Below are positions 1 through 8,050 of a stretch of DNA of 54,958 nucleotides, one piece after another. Origin of the DNA: Brumimicrobium sp965659845 (GTDB lineage Bacteria; Bacteroidota; Bacteroidia; Flavobacteriales_D; Crocinitomicaceae); NCBI GenBank assembly GCA_965659845.1, contig CBFHXS010000006.1, forward strand, positions 1 through 54,958, read 5' to 3'. The notes below the pieces were generated by a model. The model saw nothing but the letters and a program-made list of their open reading frames with translations, did no database searches and was not told where the DNA came from. The number at the start of each line of letters is the position of its first letter. Position 1 is the stretch's first letter. The position numbers and the translations under genes are program-made.

Positions 1-1448
1 TGGTATATGGTATGGGAGACCAACCATTGCGTGATTTCCTGAAATTGATAAAGAAAGGAGTGCCTTTTGAATCGTTAAGAACATTGAATCAAACCGCATT
101 TCTCCAACCGAAAGAAGAAGAACTTCCGAAAAACAAGAACTGGGAAACGGTAGAATTGTCATCTCACGAAGAGTGTTTGGATGATAAATTCAAATATGCG
201 GCAAACTTTAAAGTCGTTGAGGTTGAGTCAAACAAATTGCAAGCAAATCGTATTGTTCAAGATGTAGGAGATCAACGTTTAGTGATCAATCCGCCATACA
301 AAACGATGAAAGAGAAAGAGATCGATCAATCCTTTGATCTTCCCTATACAAGAATGCCTCACCCGAAATACAAGAAAAGAGGTCAGATTCCAGCCTTTGA
401 AATGATCCGTTTTTCAGTAAATACCCACCGTGGTTGTTTTGGCGGATGTAGTTTTTGTACGATCTCTGCACATCAAGGAAAATTCATCGCATCGAGAAGT
501 AAAGAGTCGATCATGAAAGAGGTAGAGGAAGTTACTGCTGATGAAAATTTCCGCGGTTATATTTCGGATATTGGAGGCCCTTCAGCGAACATGTATAAGC
601 TGAAAGGTATTGACGAATCGATCTGTGAGAAATGTTCGAGTCCTAGCTGTATTCACCCTGTGGTATGTAGCAATTTGGATACGAATCACAGTGATATGAC
701 TGATCTTTATCGCGAGATCGATGAGCATCCAAAAGTGAAAAAGGCATTTGTAGGAAGTGGAATTCGCTACGATTTGTTGGTAGATGATATTACGAAGAAC
801 AATGAAGACGGAAACCACGATGAGTATATCGAACAAGTGGTGACACGTCACGTGAGTGGTCGTTTAAAAGTTGCACCAGAACATACGAGTGATGCCACGC
901 TTCGAGTAATGCGTAAACCTTCGTTCAAGTATTTCCACCGATTTAAAGAGAAATACGATAAGATCCAGGATAAGCACGGCTTGAAGCAACAGTTGATTCC
1001 TTATTTCATTTCATCTCATCCAGGATGTGAAGAACAAGATATGGCTAATCTCGCTGCCGAAACGAAAGACATGGGATTCCAGTTGGAACAGGTGCAAGAC
1101 TTTACCCCAACACCTATGACGGTTGCAACAGTGATTTATTATTCTGGAGTTCATCCATATACTTTGAGACCGGTTTACACCGCTCGAACAAGAGACGAGA
1201 AGCAAGGTCAGCATAAATTCTTCTTCTGGTATAAGAAAGAAAACCACAACTGGATTCGTAATAAATTAATGAAGGCAGATCGTCCTGAATTGATAGAAAA
1301 ACTGATTGGTAAATCAGGACAAAAGAAGTCTAACAATGGTCAGGGTGGCAATCAAAACAAAAAAGCATCAGCTTCGAATGGTTCGAAACCGATGCCTAAG
1401 TGGTTAGAAGAGCGCCGCAGGAAAGATCAGCAAAAGAAATCGAGGTAG
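1..1448 (+). CDS. YgiQ family radical SAM protein (5' partial)
   Basis: The reading frame is open to the left edge (frame begins at base 3), so the N-terminal part lies outside the window. A radical SAM CxxxCxxC cluster is visible as RGCFGGCSFC, with cysteines encoded from base 435. It is preceded by an NPPYKTM segment and followed by the long core seen in YgiQ proteins. The C-terminal part (FTPTPMTVATVIYYSG, then YTARTRDEKQGQHKFFFWY) matches the conserved C-terminal region of that family. The tail is Lys/Asn/Ser-rich and probably disordered. The cluster should hold a [4Fe-4S] centre that cleaves S-adenosylmethionine; the substrate of YgiQ proteins is not established. The gene converges on the next one with a 7-base gap. 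Confidence 0.93.
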   Translation, partial: VYGMGDQPLRDFLKLIKKGVPFESLRTLNQTAFLQPKEEELPKNKNWETVELSSHEECLDDKFKYAANFKVVEVESNKLQANRIVQDVGDQRLVINPPYKTMKEKEIDQSFDLPYTRMPHPKYKKRGQIPAFEMIRFSVNTHRGCFGGCSFCTISAHQGKFIASRSKESIMKEVEEVTADENFRGYISDIGGPSANMYKLKGIDESICEKCSSPSCIHPVVCSNLDTNHSDMTDLYREIDEHPKVKKAFVGSGIRYDLLVDDITKNNEDGNHDEYIEQVVTRHVSGRLKVAPEHTSDATLRVMRKPSFKYFHRFKEKYDKIQDKHGLKQQLIPYFISSHPGCEEQDMANLAAETKDMGFQLEQVQDFTPTPMTVATVIYYSGVHPYTLRPVYTARTRDEKQGQHKFFFWYKKENHNWIRNKLMKADRPELIEKLIGKSGQKKSNNGQGGNQNKKASASNGSKPMPKWLEERRRKDQQKKSR

Positions 1449-1455
1449 CAGATTT

Positions 1456-2187
1456 CTAGTCTACAGCTGTTGTTCTAATCTTCCATGCCCTGTATAGGTC
1501 GTAATAACTTTTCGTTTCCATGATGATCACACCACCAGTCGTATCTCCATATTTTGCTGGAATTGCACTACTGTAAACAGTTATTGATCCAATGGCGACA
1601 CTAGGAAAAGTTTGAACCTCACCTGTCTTAACTCCATCAATAAAGTAAGCTAGGTTGTTCGCTCTTGCTCCACGAATCATCATATTCCCTTCAGCATCGA
1701 GTTTGATATCAGAGTTGCGACTAACAATTAAGTCTTTCGGACTATTTCTCACAGGGCTCATCATGATGTCTAATGAGCTAATTCTTGACTGTCCAACATC
1801 ACCGAAGTCGAGTAAAGGTCCATCTACAAGCCCGTAAATATCTACTTCATCCTCCAATTGAATATTTTCCAGAATATTGATTCTACCTACATTGGAGATA
1901 CCATCGGTTTTAACATTTGCGAAAACACTCTGAGATAAAGTGTCTCCCCCATAGCTTGCTTTGAGTTGATATGTTCCAACAGGAACTGCATTGATTTTAA
2001 AACGTCCATCTTCATCAACTTGGGCTCCGAATTTTGAGCTACCGTGCTCAACCCATACTTTAGCAAACATTGCAGGATGTTCGCTATCAGATTTTTCAAA
2101 CATTTTTCCTTGTATTGCTCCAAAGTTTCCTTGAGCAAATAATAGACTTGAACTGAGAATTAGTATTGTTGTTATCAGTGATTTCAT
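1456..2187 (-). CDS. Secreted CarboxypepD_reg-like / TonB-dependent receptor plug protein without a barrel
   Basis: The ATG at 2187 gives a clean signal peptide (MKSLITTILILSSSLLFAQ); an in-frame GTG at 2208 is less likely. Residues about 20-100 look like a carboxypeptidase-regulatory-like (CarboxypepD_reg) beta sandwich (FAKVWVEHG, DEDGRFKINAVPVGTYQL). Residues about 125-235 match the plug domain of SusC/TonB-dependent receptors, including IRGARANNLAYFIDGVK and IPAKYGDTTGGVIIMETK. The chain then stops after about 15 more residues, so the 22-strand barrel is missing, and convergent ygiQ leaves no room for it. It could be a genuine barrel-less plug protein or the remnant of a truncated receptor. 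Location should be periplasm or outer membrane. Family calls are from motif recognition only. Confidence 0.82.
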   Translation of the reverse strand: MKSLITTILILSSSLLFAQGNFGAIQGKMFEKSDSEHPAMFAKVWVEHGSSKFGAQVDEDGRFKINAVPVGTYQLKASYGGDTLSQSVFANVKTDGISNVGRINILENIQLEDEVDIYGLVDGPLLDFGDVGQSRISSLDIMMSPVRNSPKDLIVSRNSDIKLDAEGNMMIRGARANNLAYFIDGVKTGEVQTFPSVAIGSITVYSSAIPAKYGDTTGGVIIMETKSYYDLYRAWKIRTTAVD

Positions 2188-2265
2188 ATCATTTAATTTT
2201 TGATTCACTATTGAGATGCGGGTCTTTTAGTATTTCCATAATTAATTTGTAATTTTTTTCATCTT

Positions 2266-3048
2266 ATGCGTTATAGACATATGAAAATGAGAAGTCTAGC
2301 ATTAATTTTAATTACATTAGTCAGCGCTCTAGTCATGAGTTTTTCCATGATTCAGCGTAGTTTTAAAGAAAGTCAAAAACGTTACCCAAGGGTGAGAACG
2401 GCCTATGCTGAAAAAATAGAGTCGATCAATAAAGACCTCGCAAGTAAGGAATTAGGTTTGAATAACCTCCAAGTTTATATTCGAGTTTTCAAGTTTGAGA
2501 AAGAACTTGAACTTTGGGGAAGAAATTCAAATTCAGATAGATTCATAAAGATTAAAACTTTTGAGGTATGCGCCACTTCGGGTAAGCTAGGACCTAAAAG
2601 AAAGCAAGGTGACTTACAAATACCAGAAGGGTTTTATCATATTGACCGGTTTAATCCAAGCAGTAATTTTTACTTATCAATGGGGATCAATTATCCAAAC
2701 AAGTCTGATCGAATACTCGGGGTCAAAAGTAGCCTTGGTGGAGATATTTTTATTCACGGAGACTGCGTGACAATAGGCTGTGTTCCTATCACAGATGATC
2801 TGATTAAGGAATTATATGTTTATTGCGTTGAGGCAAAGAGTCAAGGACAGAATAGTATTCCTGTTACCATTTTCCCTGCTAAATTAACCGCTGTTAAATA
2901 TGCTGCTTTGAAGGATAAAGCAGAAAATAATAGAGATAACTTGAATCTATGGAAGTCCTTAAAGAAAGGTTTTGACTTATTTGATGAGAATCGAAAGTTA
3001 CCCTCGATTCAGTTTTTACCTTCTGGCCAATATCAAGTGAGTAAATAG
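2266..3048 (+). CDS. L,D-transpeptidase (YkuD/YafK-like) family protein
   Basis: The catalytic signature is IHGDCVTIGCVPITDD, with H164 and C172 in place for a YkuD cysteine transpeptidase of the YafK/murein-transpeptidase subgroup. Such enzymes cross-link peptidoglycan or attach proteins to it in the periplasm. The N-terminus has a hydrophobic signal/anchor (about residues 9-30). Residues about 100-140 hold the typical substrate-groove segments (CATSGKLGPKRKQGDLQIPEGFYHI). Three closely spaced ATGs (2266, 2281, 2287) are possible starts and the sequence does not decide among them. The gene is divergent from the plug protein and convergent with the next membrane protein, with a 3-base gap. 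Confidence 0.85.
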   Translation: MRYRHMKMRSLALILITLVSALVMSFSMIQRSFKESQKRYPRVRTAYAEKIESINKDLASKELGLNNLQVYIRVFKFEKELELWGRNSNSDRFIKIKTFEVCATSGKLGPKRKQGDLQIPEGFYHIDRFNPSSNFYLSMGINYPNKSDRILGVKSSLGGDIFIHGDCVTIGCVPITDDLIKELYVYCVEAKSQGQNSIPVTIFPAKLTAVKYAALKDKAENNRDNLNLWKSLKKGFDLFDENRKLPSIQFLPSGQYQVSK

Positions 3049-3051
3049 AAA

Positions 3052-3684
3052 TTATTGTTTTTTTCTTTTCGTCTGTAGCGACTGGGTTATAAGGCGGAGC
3101 AGAAGAAAAGGAATAAGAATAAGTAAAGAAGCGAATACCTTATCAGGTGCAAAAGTTTCAGGATGTTTATTGACGACAAAATAGAGTAGAAGTACCCCTA
3201 AAATTATAGATACATGGAGTACTACCATATTACTGGAAATGCCATATTTTATAGCCATCCTATTTTTCTCTTGTACATTTCGATAGATGAGTTCAACTAA
3301 AATGAAAAGTAGGTTTAAATTAAAGTAGAAATTTTTAAATAAGAACGTTTCTATATTTAAGTCGAGTAAATCACGATTCCTCCAAACTGCTATTCCTCCA
3401 AAGAAAACGATGATAAAAATAATATAAACAAACATCATGAAAATGGGTCCAACCCTATTCATTGCGTGCGCATCAGTAGGACGCTTTCTTTTATAGACTC
3501 TATCAAAAATCTGATTGATTGAAATGTTGAAGAATTCATACCACCAAAAGAGGTAAAGCACATAAAAGACCGTTGCTGTGCCATCAAAAATAGAAAGCGC
3601 AGTAAATGTTGTCATTACAGCAAAATCTATAAAAGTCCAAAATTTACCGGAACCCTGCTTACTTGAAAAGATGCCGCTAATCAT
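3052..3684 (-). CDS. Multipass membrane protein of unknown function
   Basis: I do not recognise the family with certainty. The protein has about six hydrophobic segments (near residues 18-36, 38-55, 78-100, 115-132, 152-170 and 183-200) separated by basic loops, and a Lys/Arg-rich C-terminus (QTKRKKQ), so an inner-membrane location is likely. It has no signal peptide or obvious catalytic motif. It is the last gene of a probable four-gene transcript running leftward from the PfkB kinase, 18 bases after its upstream neighbour. Confidence 0.75.
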   Translation of the reverse strand: MISGIFSSKQGSGKFWTFIDFAVMTTFTALSIFDGTATVFYVLYLFWWYEFFNISINQIFDRVYKRKRPTDAHAMNRVGPIFMMFVYIIFIIVFFGGIAVWRNRDLLDLNIETFLFKNFYFNLNLLFILVELIYRNVQEKNRMAIKYGISSNMVVLHVSIILGVLLLYFVVNKHPETFAPDKVFASLLILIPFLLLRLITQSLQTKRKKQ

Positions 3685-3702
3685 AATTTTAGAGTTTAGG
3701 CG

Positions 3703-4371
3703 TTAGAACCCGGTATAGTATACTTTGTCTGTGCTGACTTGACTTTGAAGAGTTGTAACAAAGTTATCCCATTCGTCATCAGGTAGAAGGTTTGTTGGAA
3801 AATGCAATACAAGCCCGTTAACGTACTCAAAGTAGAGTGTTTGCTGATGTTTAGAGATCTTTTTTAATCCCTTGAAGTAGATCGCCTTCGTTTCTCGATC
3901 TGCCATCACAATTGCTTTCGAAGTAATGCCAATTCGATAACGCTTAGCGACTATCCCTAGAACTGTATTAATTATGCTATCAATGGAAACAATAACAAAA
4001 ACAAGAACAACATATAGTGCACTGGTAGTGAAATAGAGTAATCCTGCAGCAAAAATTAAGAAGAAAATAATTTCTATTATGTTGTAGAGTAGAACTCTAT
4101 TTTTCCTTTTTTCATGGATTGTAGAATTAAACTTAAATCGTTCAACTTGTTGAACAACGCGCATTCCCAACCACTTTTTTGAAGAGCGCAAAGCACTAAG
4201 TAAAAAGATGATTCCTGCGCTGACAGTGAAAACAATCTCTGTGTATTCAAATTCTTCACCCCGAATCTTAAGACCAAACAAGCTAAAATCTAAATTATTA
4301 CCAACAGCTATCGCAACAGGGAACGTGAGCACCGTAAAAATTAGAATCCAAATGTTAAAGACTCTATTCAT
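3703..4371 (-). CDS. Membrane protein with a PH-like C-terminal domain
   Basis: Two N-terminal hydrophobic segments (about residues 7-25 and 45-62) and another pair (about 94-135) anchor the protein. The remaining ~80 residues (YRIGITSKAIVMADRETK, then IYFKGLKKISK) resemble the soluble beta domain of bacterial PH-domain membrane proteins, which is inference from pattern only. The start codon lies inside the end of the DUF349 gene (8-base overlap), which points to translational coupling and a single operon. Confidence 0.72.
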   Translation of the reverse strand: MNRVFNIWILIFTVLTFPVAIAVGNNLDFSLFGLKIRGEEFEYTEIVFTVSAGIIFLLSALRSSKKWLGMRVVQQVERFKFNSTIHEKRKNRVLLYNIIEIIFFLIFAAGLLYFTTSALYVVLVFVIVSIDSIINTVLGIVAKRYRIGITSKAIVMADRETKAIYFKGLKKISKHQQTLYFEYVNGLVLHFPTNLLPDDEWDNFVTTLQSQVSTDKVYYTGF

Positions 4372-6067
4372 TCGGGATCATTTTTAGTTTTGCTTTGAGT
4401 AATTCAATTTTTTCTTTTTCTTCAGCGATATTGGCCTCAACTTGATCCTTCAACGCATTTGCTCCTTTGGAGTTAGCGAAGAAACCTAAGTTGTTTTCAA
4501 ATTGAATGATCTGCTGTTTCACTTGATCGATCTCAGCGCGAATTGCTTGTTTCTCTTTATCAAAAAGATATTCTGAATTACCGCTTCCTTTAATGGTGTT
4601 AATTCGAGCTTCGAACAATACTGCTGCTTTCTCTTCTCCTTTGAGATTAAGAGCATCGTAATGAGTATCTATTGCTTTCTTGTAAGCTTGGAACACCTCG
4701 TCTTTTTGCTTAGAAGGCACGAATCCTATTGCTGAAAACTGTTCCGCAAAAGACTTAAGCGATTCAATTGCTTTCTCTTTGTCTTTTGGCAGTTTGAACC
4801 CTTCAATTTCTTTAATCAATGCTTGCTTCTGCTCTATGTTCTTAACAAACTCTTCATCTTTTGCCGCGAAGTGTGCTTTCTTAGCATCGAAAAAGTGATC
4901 ACAGGCAGCGCGAAACTTCTTCCATAGCCTGTTTTCATTTTTTTGACCGGCACTACCTAACTTTTTCCAATCCTTTTGGATTCCTATGATCTTATGAGTA
5001 GTATCTTTCCAGTCTGTATTGTCTTTTAATGCATCAACTTTTTTGATCAAGGCTTCTTTCTTAGCGGCCACTTCATCAAATTCTTCGTGAACATCTTTGA
5101 AATAGTCGCTTTTCTCGTTGAAGAACTGATCACAAATTGTACGGAAGGTTTTCCAAACGGCATCGTTCTCTTTTTTAGGTCCGAAACCGATTGATTTCCA
5201 TTCTTTTTGAAGTGCTAAAACGTCCTTTGTTTGATTATTCCATGTCTTAACGCTATCTCGCTCTTGCTCAAGAATTCCTTCCATTTTGGAAATCAATTCT
5301 TTTTTCGCTGCAATGTTTTCTTTCATTTGCTCGCGACGTTCATCATAATGAGCTCGAATTCTTTCGTATAGTCCTTTTACTGTTGCCCAGTAATCATCTT
5401 TTAGTTCTTCCCAAAGTTCTTGTTTCGTTGGGCCAATATCCTCCCACTCATTTTGGAGCTTTTTCAGGTTGGCTTCAATATCTTTTATTTTTTCAACTTT
5501 CTCAAGCTTCTTTAATTCTTCTACAATGGCTTTTTTTAGATCATAATTCTTCTGAAAATCATAGTCCTTGATTTGTTTGTAGATGTTCATGTTGTAAAAG
5601 AAGTCCTCCAATAAACGACTGTATTCCTGCTGTACATCATGTCGTTTATCCCTAGGAATGTCTCCTACTTTCTTCCACTCTTCATTGATCTCCTTATGCT
5701 TTGCAAAGGCAGCACCAATCTTTTCTTCATCTTCAATTAAAGCTTTGAGCTGATTGATGAGACTGCGCTTTTTCTTGAGGTTTTCTTCCTCCTCCTTTTT
5801 GATGGACTCTATGAGCGCTTTTCGTTTTTCTTTGTACGGACTGTAAATCGAGTAGAACTCTTCTTTCAAAGGAGTCATCCAGTCTTCTTCCTCAAAAGGC
5901 TTTTCTTCATCTTTTGCCTTTAGCTCAGCAACTTGATATTTACGAGTTTCCTCTAAAATATAATCTTCAAAATCGGTGCGGAGCTCGTTAATTTCACGTC
6001 CTGCTTGAATTATGTCCTCTTGATTTGTCAGCTCTTCTAAAGCTTCGATAAACGCTCTTTTTTCCAT
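4364..6067 (-). CDS. DUF349 repeat protein
   Basis: A highly charged helical protein of 567 residues with five DUF349-type repeats, at about 115-165, 195-245, 278-325, 355-405 and 432-475. Each carries a pattern like W/FxxIGxxPxxxxxxxWxxF (for example KEWKSIGFGPKKENDAVW). Acidic and basic residues alternate throughout and the C-terminus (about 500-565) reads as coiled coil. DUF349 proteins are common in Bacteroidota; no biochemical role is assigned here. No signal peptide is present, so it is probably cytoplasmic. It sits 13 bases after the PfkB-family kinase and overlaps the next membrane protein gene. Confidence 0.92.
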   Translation of the reverse strand: MEKRAFIEALEELTNQEDIIQAGREINELRTDFEDYILEETRKYQVAELKAKDEEKPFEEEDWMTPLKEEFYSIYSPYKEKRKALIESIKKEEEENLKKKRSLINQLKALIEDEEKIGAAFAKHKEINEEWKKVGDIPRDKRHDVQQEYSRLLEDFFYNMNIYKQIKDYDFQKNYDLKKAIVEELKKLEKVEKIKDIEANLKKLQNEWEDIGPTKQELWEELKDDYWATVKGLYERIRAHYDERREQMKENIAAKKELISKMEGILEQERDSVKTWNNQTKDVLALQKEWKSIGFGPKKENDAVWKTFRTICDQFFNEKSDYFKDVHEEFDEVAAKKEALIKKVDALKDNTDWKDTTHKIIGIQKDWKKLGSAGQKNENRLWKKFRAACDHFFDAKKAHFAAKDEEFVKNIEQKQALIKEIEGFKLPKDKEKAIESLKSFAEQFSAIGFVPSKQKDEVFQAYKKAIDTHYDALNLKGEEKAAVLFEARINTIKGSGNSEYLFDKEKQAIRAEIDQVKQQIIQFENNLGFFANSKGANALKDQVEANIAEEKEKIELLKAKLKMIPNE

Positions 6068-6080
6068 CTAGTAAAAGGTA

Positions 6081-7007
6081 TTATACGGTCTGAACCATAT
6101 CAAAGTCTGTCAATTGAACGAATTCTTGTATACGATCTTCAATCTCAGACTTTGTAAGATTTTCTAACTTTTCTGTTCCAAATTTTTCAACGCAAAAAGA
6201 AGCCATAGCAGAACCAGCTATAATTGCTCTTTTCATATTTTCGAATGAATAATCATCTGTTGAGGCAATATATCCCATAAACCCTCCTGCGAATGTATCT
6301 CCTGCTCCTGTTGGATCAAAAACATCTTCTAATGGAAGCGCCGGAGCAAAGAATACTTTTTCTCCATGGAATAATAAAGCCCCATGCTCACCTTTTTTGA
6401 TGATCAAATATTTTGGTCCCATTGAACGAATTTTTTTAGCTGCCTTCACCAATGAGTATTCTTCAGAAAGTTGTCTTGCTTCTTCGTCATTAATGATTAA
6501 AACGTCAACCTCTTTTAGTGTTTTCTTGAGGTCATCCATTGCGATATCCATCCAGAAATTCATTGTATCCATCGCGATTAACTTTGGACGTTCTGTCAAT
6601 CTTTCGATTACAGTTGATTGAACTTGAGGGCTTAGGTTACCCAACATCAAGTAATCACAACCTTGATAATCAGCAGGCAGGATTGGGTCAAAATGTTCTA
6701 ATACATTGAGTTCTGTTACTAGTGTATCTCTCGAATTCATATCGTTACTATATTTACCTGACCAGAAGAATGTTTTTTCACCTTCTTTGATCTGTAAACC
6801 TTCCAAGTTGACCCCTTTATTTTTTAGCTTATCAAGCATTTCTTGAGGGAAGTCTTCACCAACAACAGATACGATATTCTGTTTTTCCATGAAATAAGAA
6901 GATGAAAAAGCGATGTAAGTACCTGCTCCTCCTATGATCTTATCTGTTTTTCCAAATGGTGTTTCAATGGCATCAAAAGCCACACTTCCTACTGTAACTA
7001 AACTCAT
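6081..7007 (-). CDS. PfkB-family sugar/nucleoside kinase
   Basis: Ribokinase fold: an N-terminal glycine-rich IIGGAGTYIAFSS segment (residues 24-36), and the C-terminal PfkB signature DPTGAGDTFAGGF at 231-243, with D237 the expected catalytic base and GAGD forming the anion hole. The length (308) is normal. PfkB enzymes phosphorylate a sugar or nucleoside hydroxyl with ATP; the substrate cannot be read from the sequence. It is the first gene of a leftward operon with DUF349 and two membrane proteins, and is preceded by a well-formed promoter. Confidence 0.9.
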   Translation of the reverse strand: MSLVTVGSVAFDAIETPFGKTDKIIGGAGTYIAFSSSYFMEKQNIVSVVGEDFPQEMLDKLKNKGVNLEGLQIKEGEKTFFWSGKYSNDMNSRDTLVTELNVLEHFDPILPADYQGCDYLMLGNLSPQVQSTVIERLTERPKLIAMDTMNFWMDIAMDDLKKTLKEVDVLIINDEEARQLSEEYSLVKAAKKIRSMGPKYLIIKKGEHGALLFHGEKVFFAPALPLEDVFDPTGAGDTFAGGFMGYIASTDDYSFENMKRAIIAGSAMASFCVEKFGTEKLENLTKSEIEDRIQEFVQLTDFDMVQTV

Positions 7008-7025
7008 AATTTTCTAATTTTAATG

Positions 7026-7055
7026 CAAATATATCGCTAATTCAAGACATATCAA
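7026..7055 (-). promoter_or_regulatory. Promoter of the PfkB-DUF349 operon
   Basis: On the minus strand the -7 element TATATTTG (7026-7033) fits TAnnTTTG exactly. A TTG -33 element (7053-7055) lies 19 bases upstream. The start codon at 7007 is 18 bases downstream. This is one of the two most complete two-part promoters in the window. Confidence 0.7.
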
Positions 7056-7112
7056 GTGCGAGTAGCTTCTTTCACTGCAATAAATAAAGAATAGTTGAAT
7101 TTTAGACGAGAA

Positions 7113-7880
7113 CTAGAATTTCACGATGATGTCTTTTGCAACAGCCTTTGCCTTTTTAATATCTTCTTCGGTACCTTCACCAGTATGAACACTCACACCA
7201 AATTGAATAGTTCCGATTAATACATCAAGTTTAGAACCCAGGTCGTCCCAAGATGCAATATCTCCTATTCCATCAACATCTATGAATTTTAAATTGTCAG
7301 CAATACCTCCAGATATTGCTTTACCAGTTTTCTCTTGTTCTTCAGAAAGCCCTTGTTTTTCAGATTGTTTTTCAAATTCTTTATCAAACTTTGCCATATC
7401 CTCCTTTGAAGGTTTTTTGTGACTGTTGTTGAAATATTTTTGAGCTTCTTCTTTTGACTCAAATTGACGGAGATTAGTAATTCCGACCTGCTTTTGAGGT
7501 CTTTCTATCGTTTTACTCATTTTCATAGCTTCTTTAACTGAACCCTTTTTTGCTGAGGCCATCATTCTTTCTAGATTTCTTTGATTTATTGCTACAAAAT
7601 CAGTTTTATTCCATTTATAGGTACAGTTTTCTGTCCAATGCACGCCTTTGCGATTATACTCATCCTTCTCCAAGCTATCAGCGGAAACGTCAAAGTGCTT
7701 TAATACGAGTTCTTCTGAAATTAATTCGCATGGATTATCCGGTACCTCAAAGTTTACTATCGTCTCGGAGTTGCTCGATTGATCTTCACCCTCATTTTCA
7801 TTTGAGTTTTCGTTTGATTCTGACGCGCAAGAAAATAAAAGAGTTGCTGCTAGTAAAAATGTAAAAAAGGAATAGTTCAT
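7113..7880 (-). CDS. Lipoprotein of unknown function
   Basis: The N-terminus is a lipoprotein signal with lipobox LFSC (lipidated C18). An acidic, Ser/Asn/Glu-rich linker follows (about 19-45), then a globular part beginning NPCELISEELVLKHF. That opening resembles the PC-x-L-[IL]-[ST] start of various secreted small-domain lipoproteins, but I cannot name the family. The central part (about 120-190) is Lys/Glu-rich. It should be anchored in the outer or inner membrane facing the periplasm or surface. It appears to be its own transcription unit between the PfkB operon and the divergent AsmA-like gene. Confidence 0.78.
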   Translation of the reverse strand: MNYSFFTFLLAATLLFSCASESNENSNENEGEDQSSNSETIVNFEVPDNPCELISEELVLKHFDVSADSLEKDEYNRKGVHWTENCTYKWNKTDFVAINQRNLERMMASAKKGSVKEAMKMSKTIERPQKQVGITNLRQFESKEEAQKYFNNSHKKPSKEDMAKFDKEFEKQSEKQGLSEEQEKTGKAISGGIADNLKFIDVDGIGDIASWDDLGSKLDVLIGTIQFGVSVHTGEGTEEDIKKAKAVAKDIIVKF

Positions 7881-8038
7881 AATAGTTAGTTTTAAGTAAT
7901 GTACATACGAAAATACTAATATTCAGTTGATCCAAAAAGTAAAAGCTAGGAATTTCAAAACTATTGAATTGTACCTTTTTACAATGAAAGACGTTAATAA
8001 ATAAAGATGTGTTTCATGAATTGAACACCTGTCTCCAA

Positions 8039-8046
8039 TAACTTTG
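8039..8046 (+). promoter_or_regulatory. -7 element directly before the AsmA-like start codon
   Basis: TAACTTTG fits TAnnTTTG exactly and ends 4 bases (CAAT) before the ATG at 8051. Transcription from it would begin at or within a base or two of the start codon, predicting a leaderless mRNA. No well-placed -33 element is evident. Confidence 0.6.
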
Positions 8047-8050
8047 CAAT

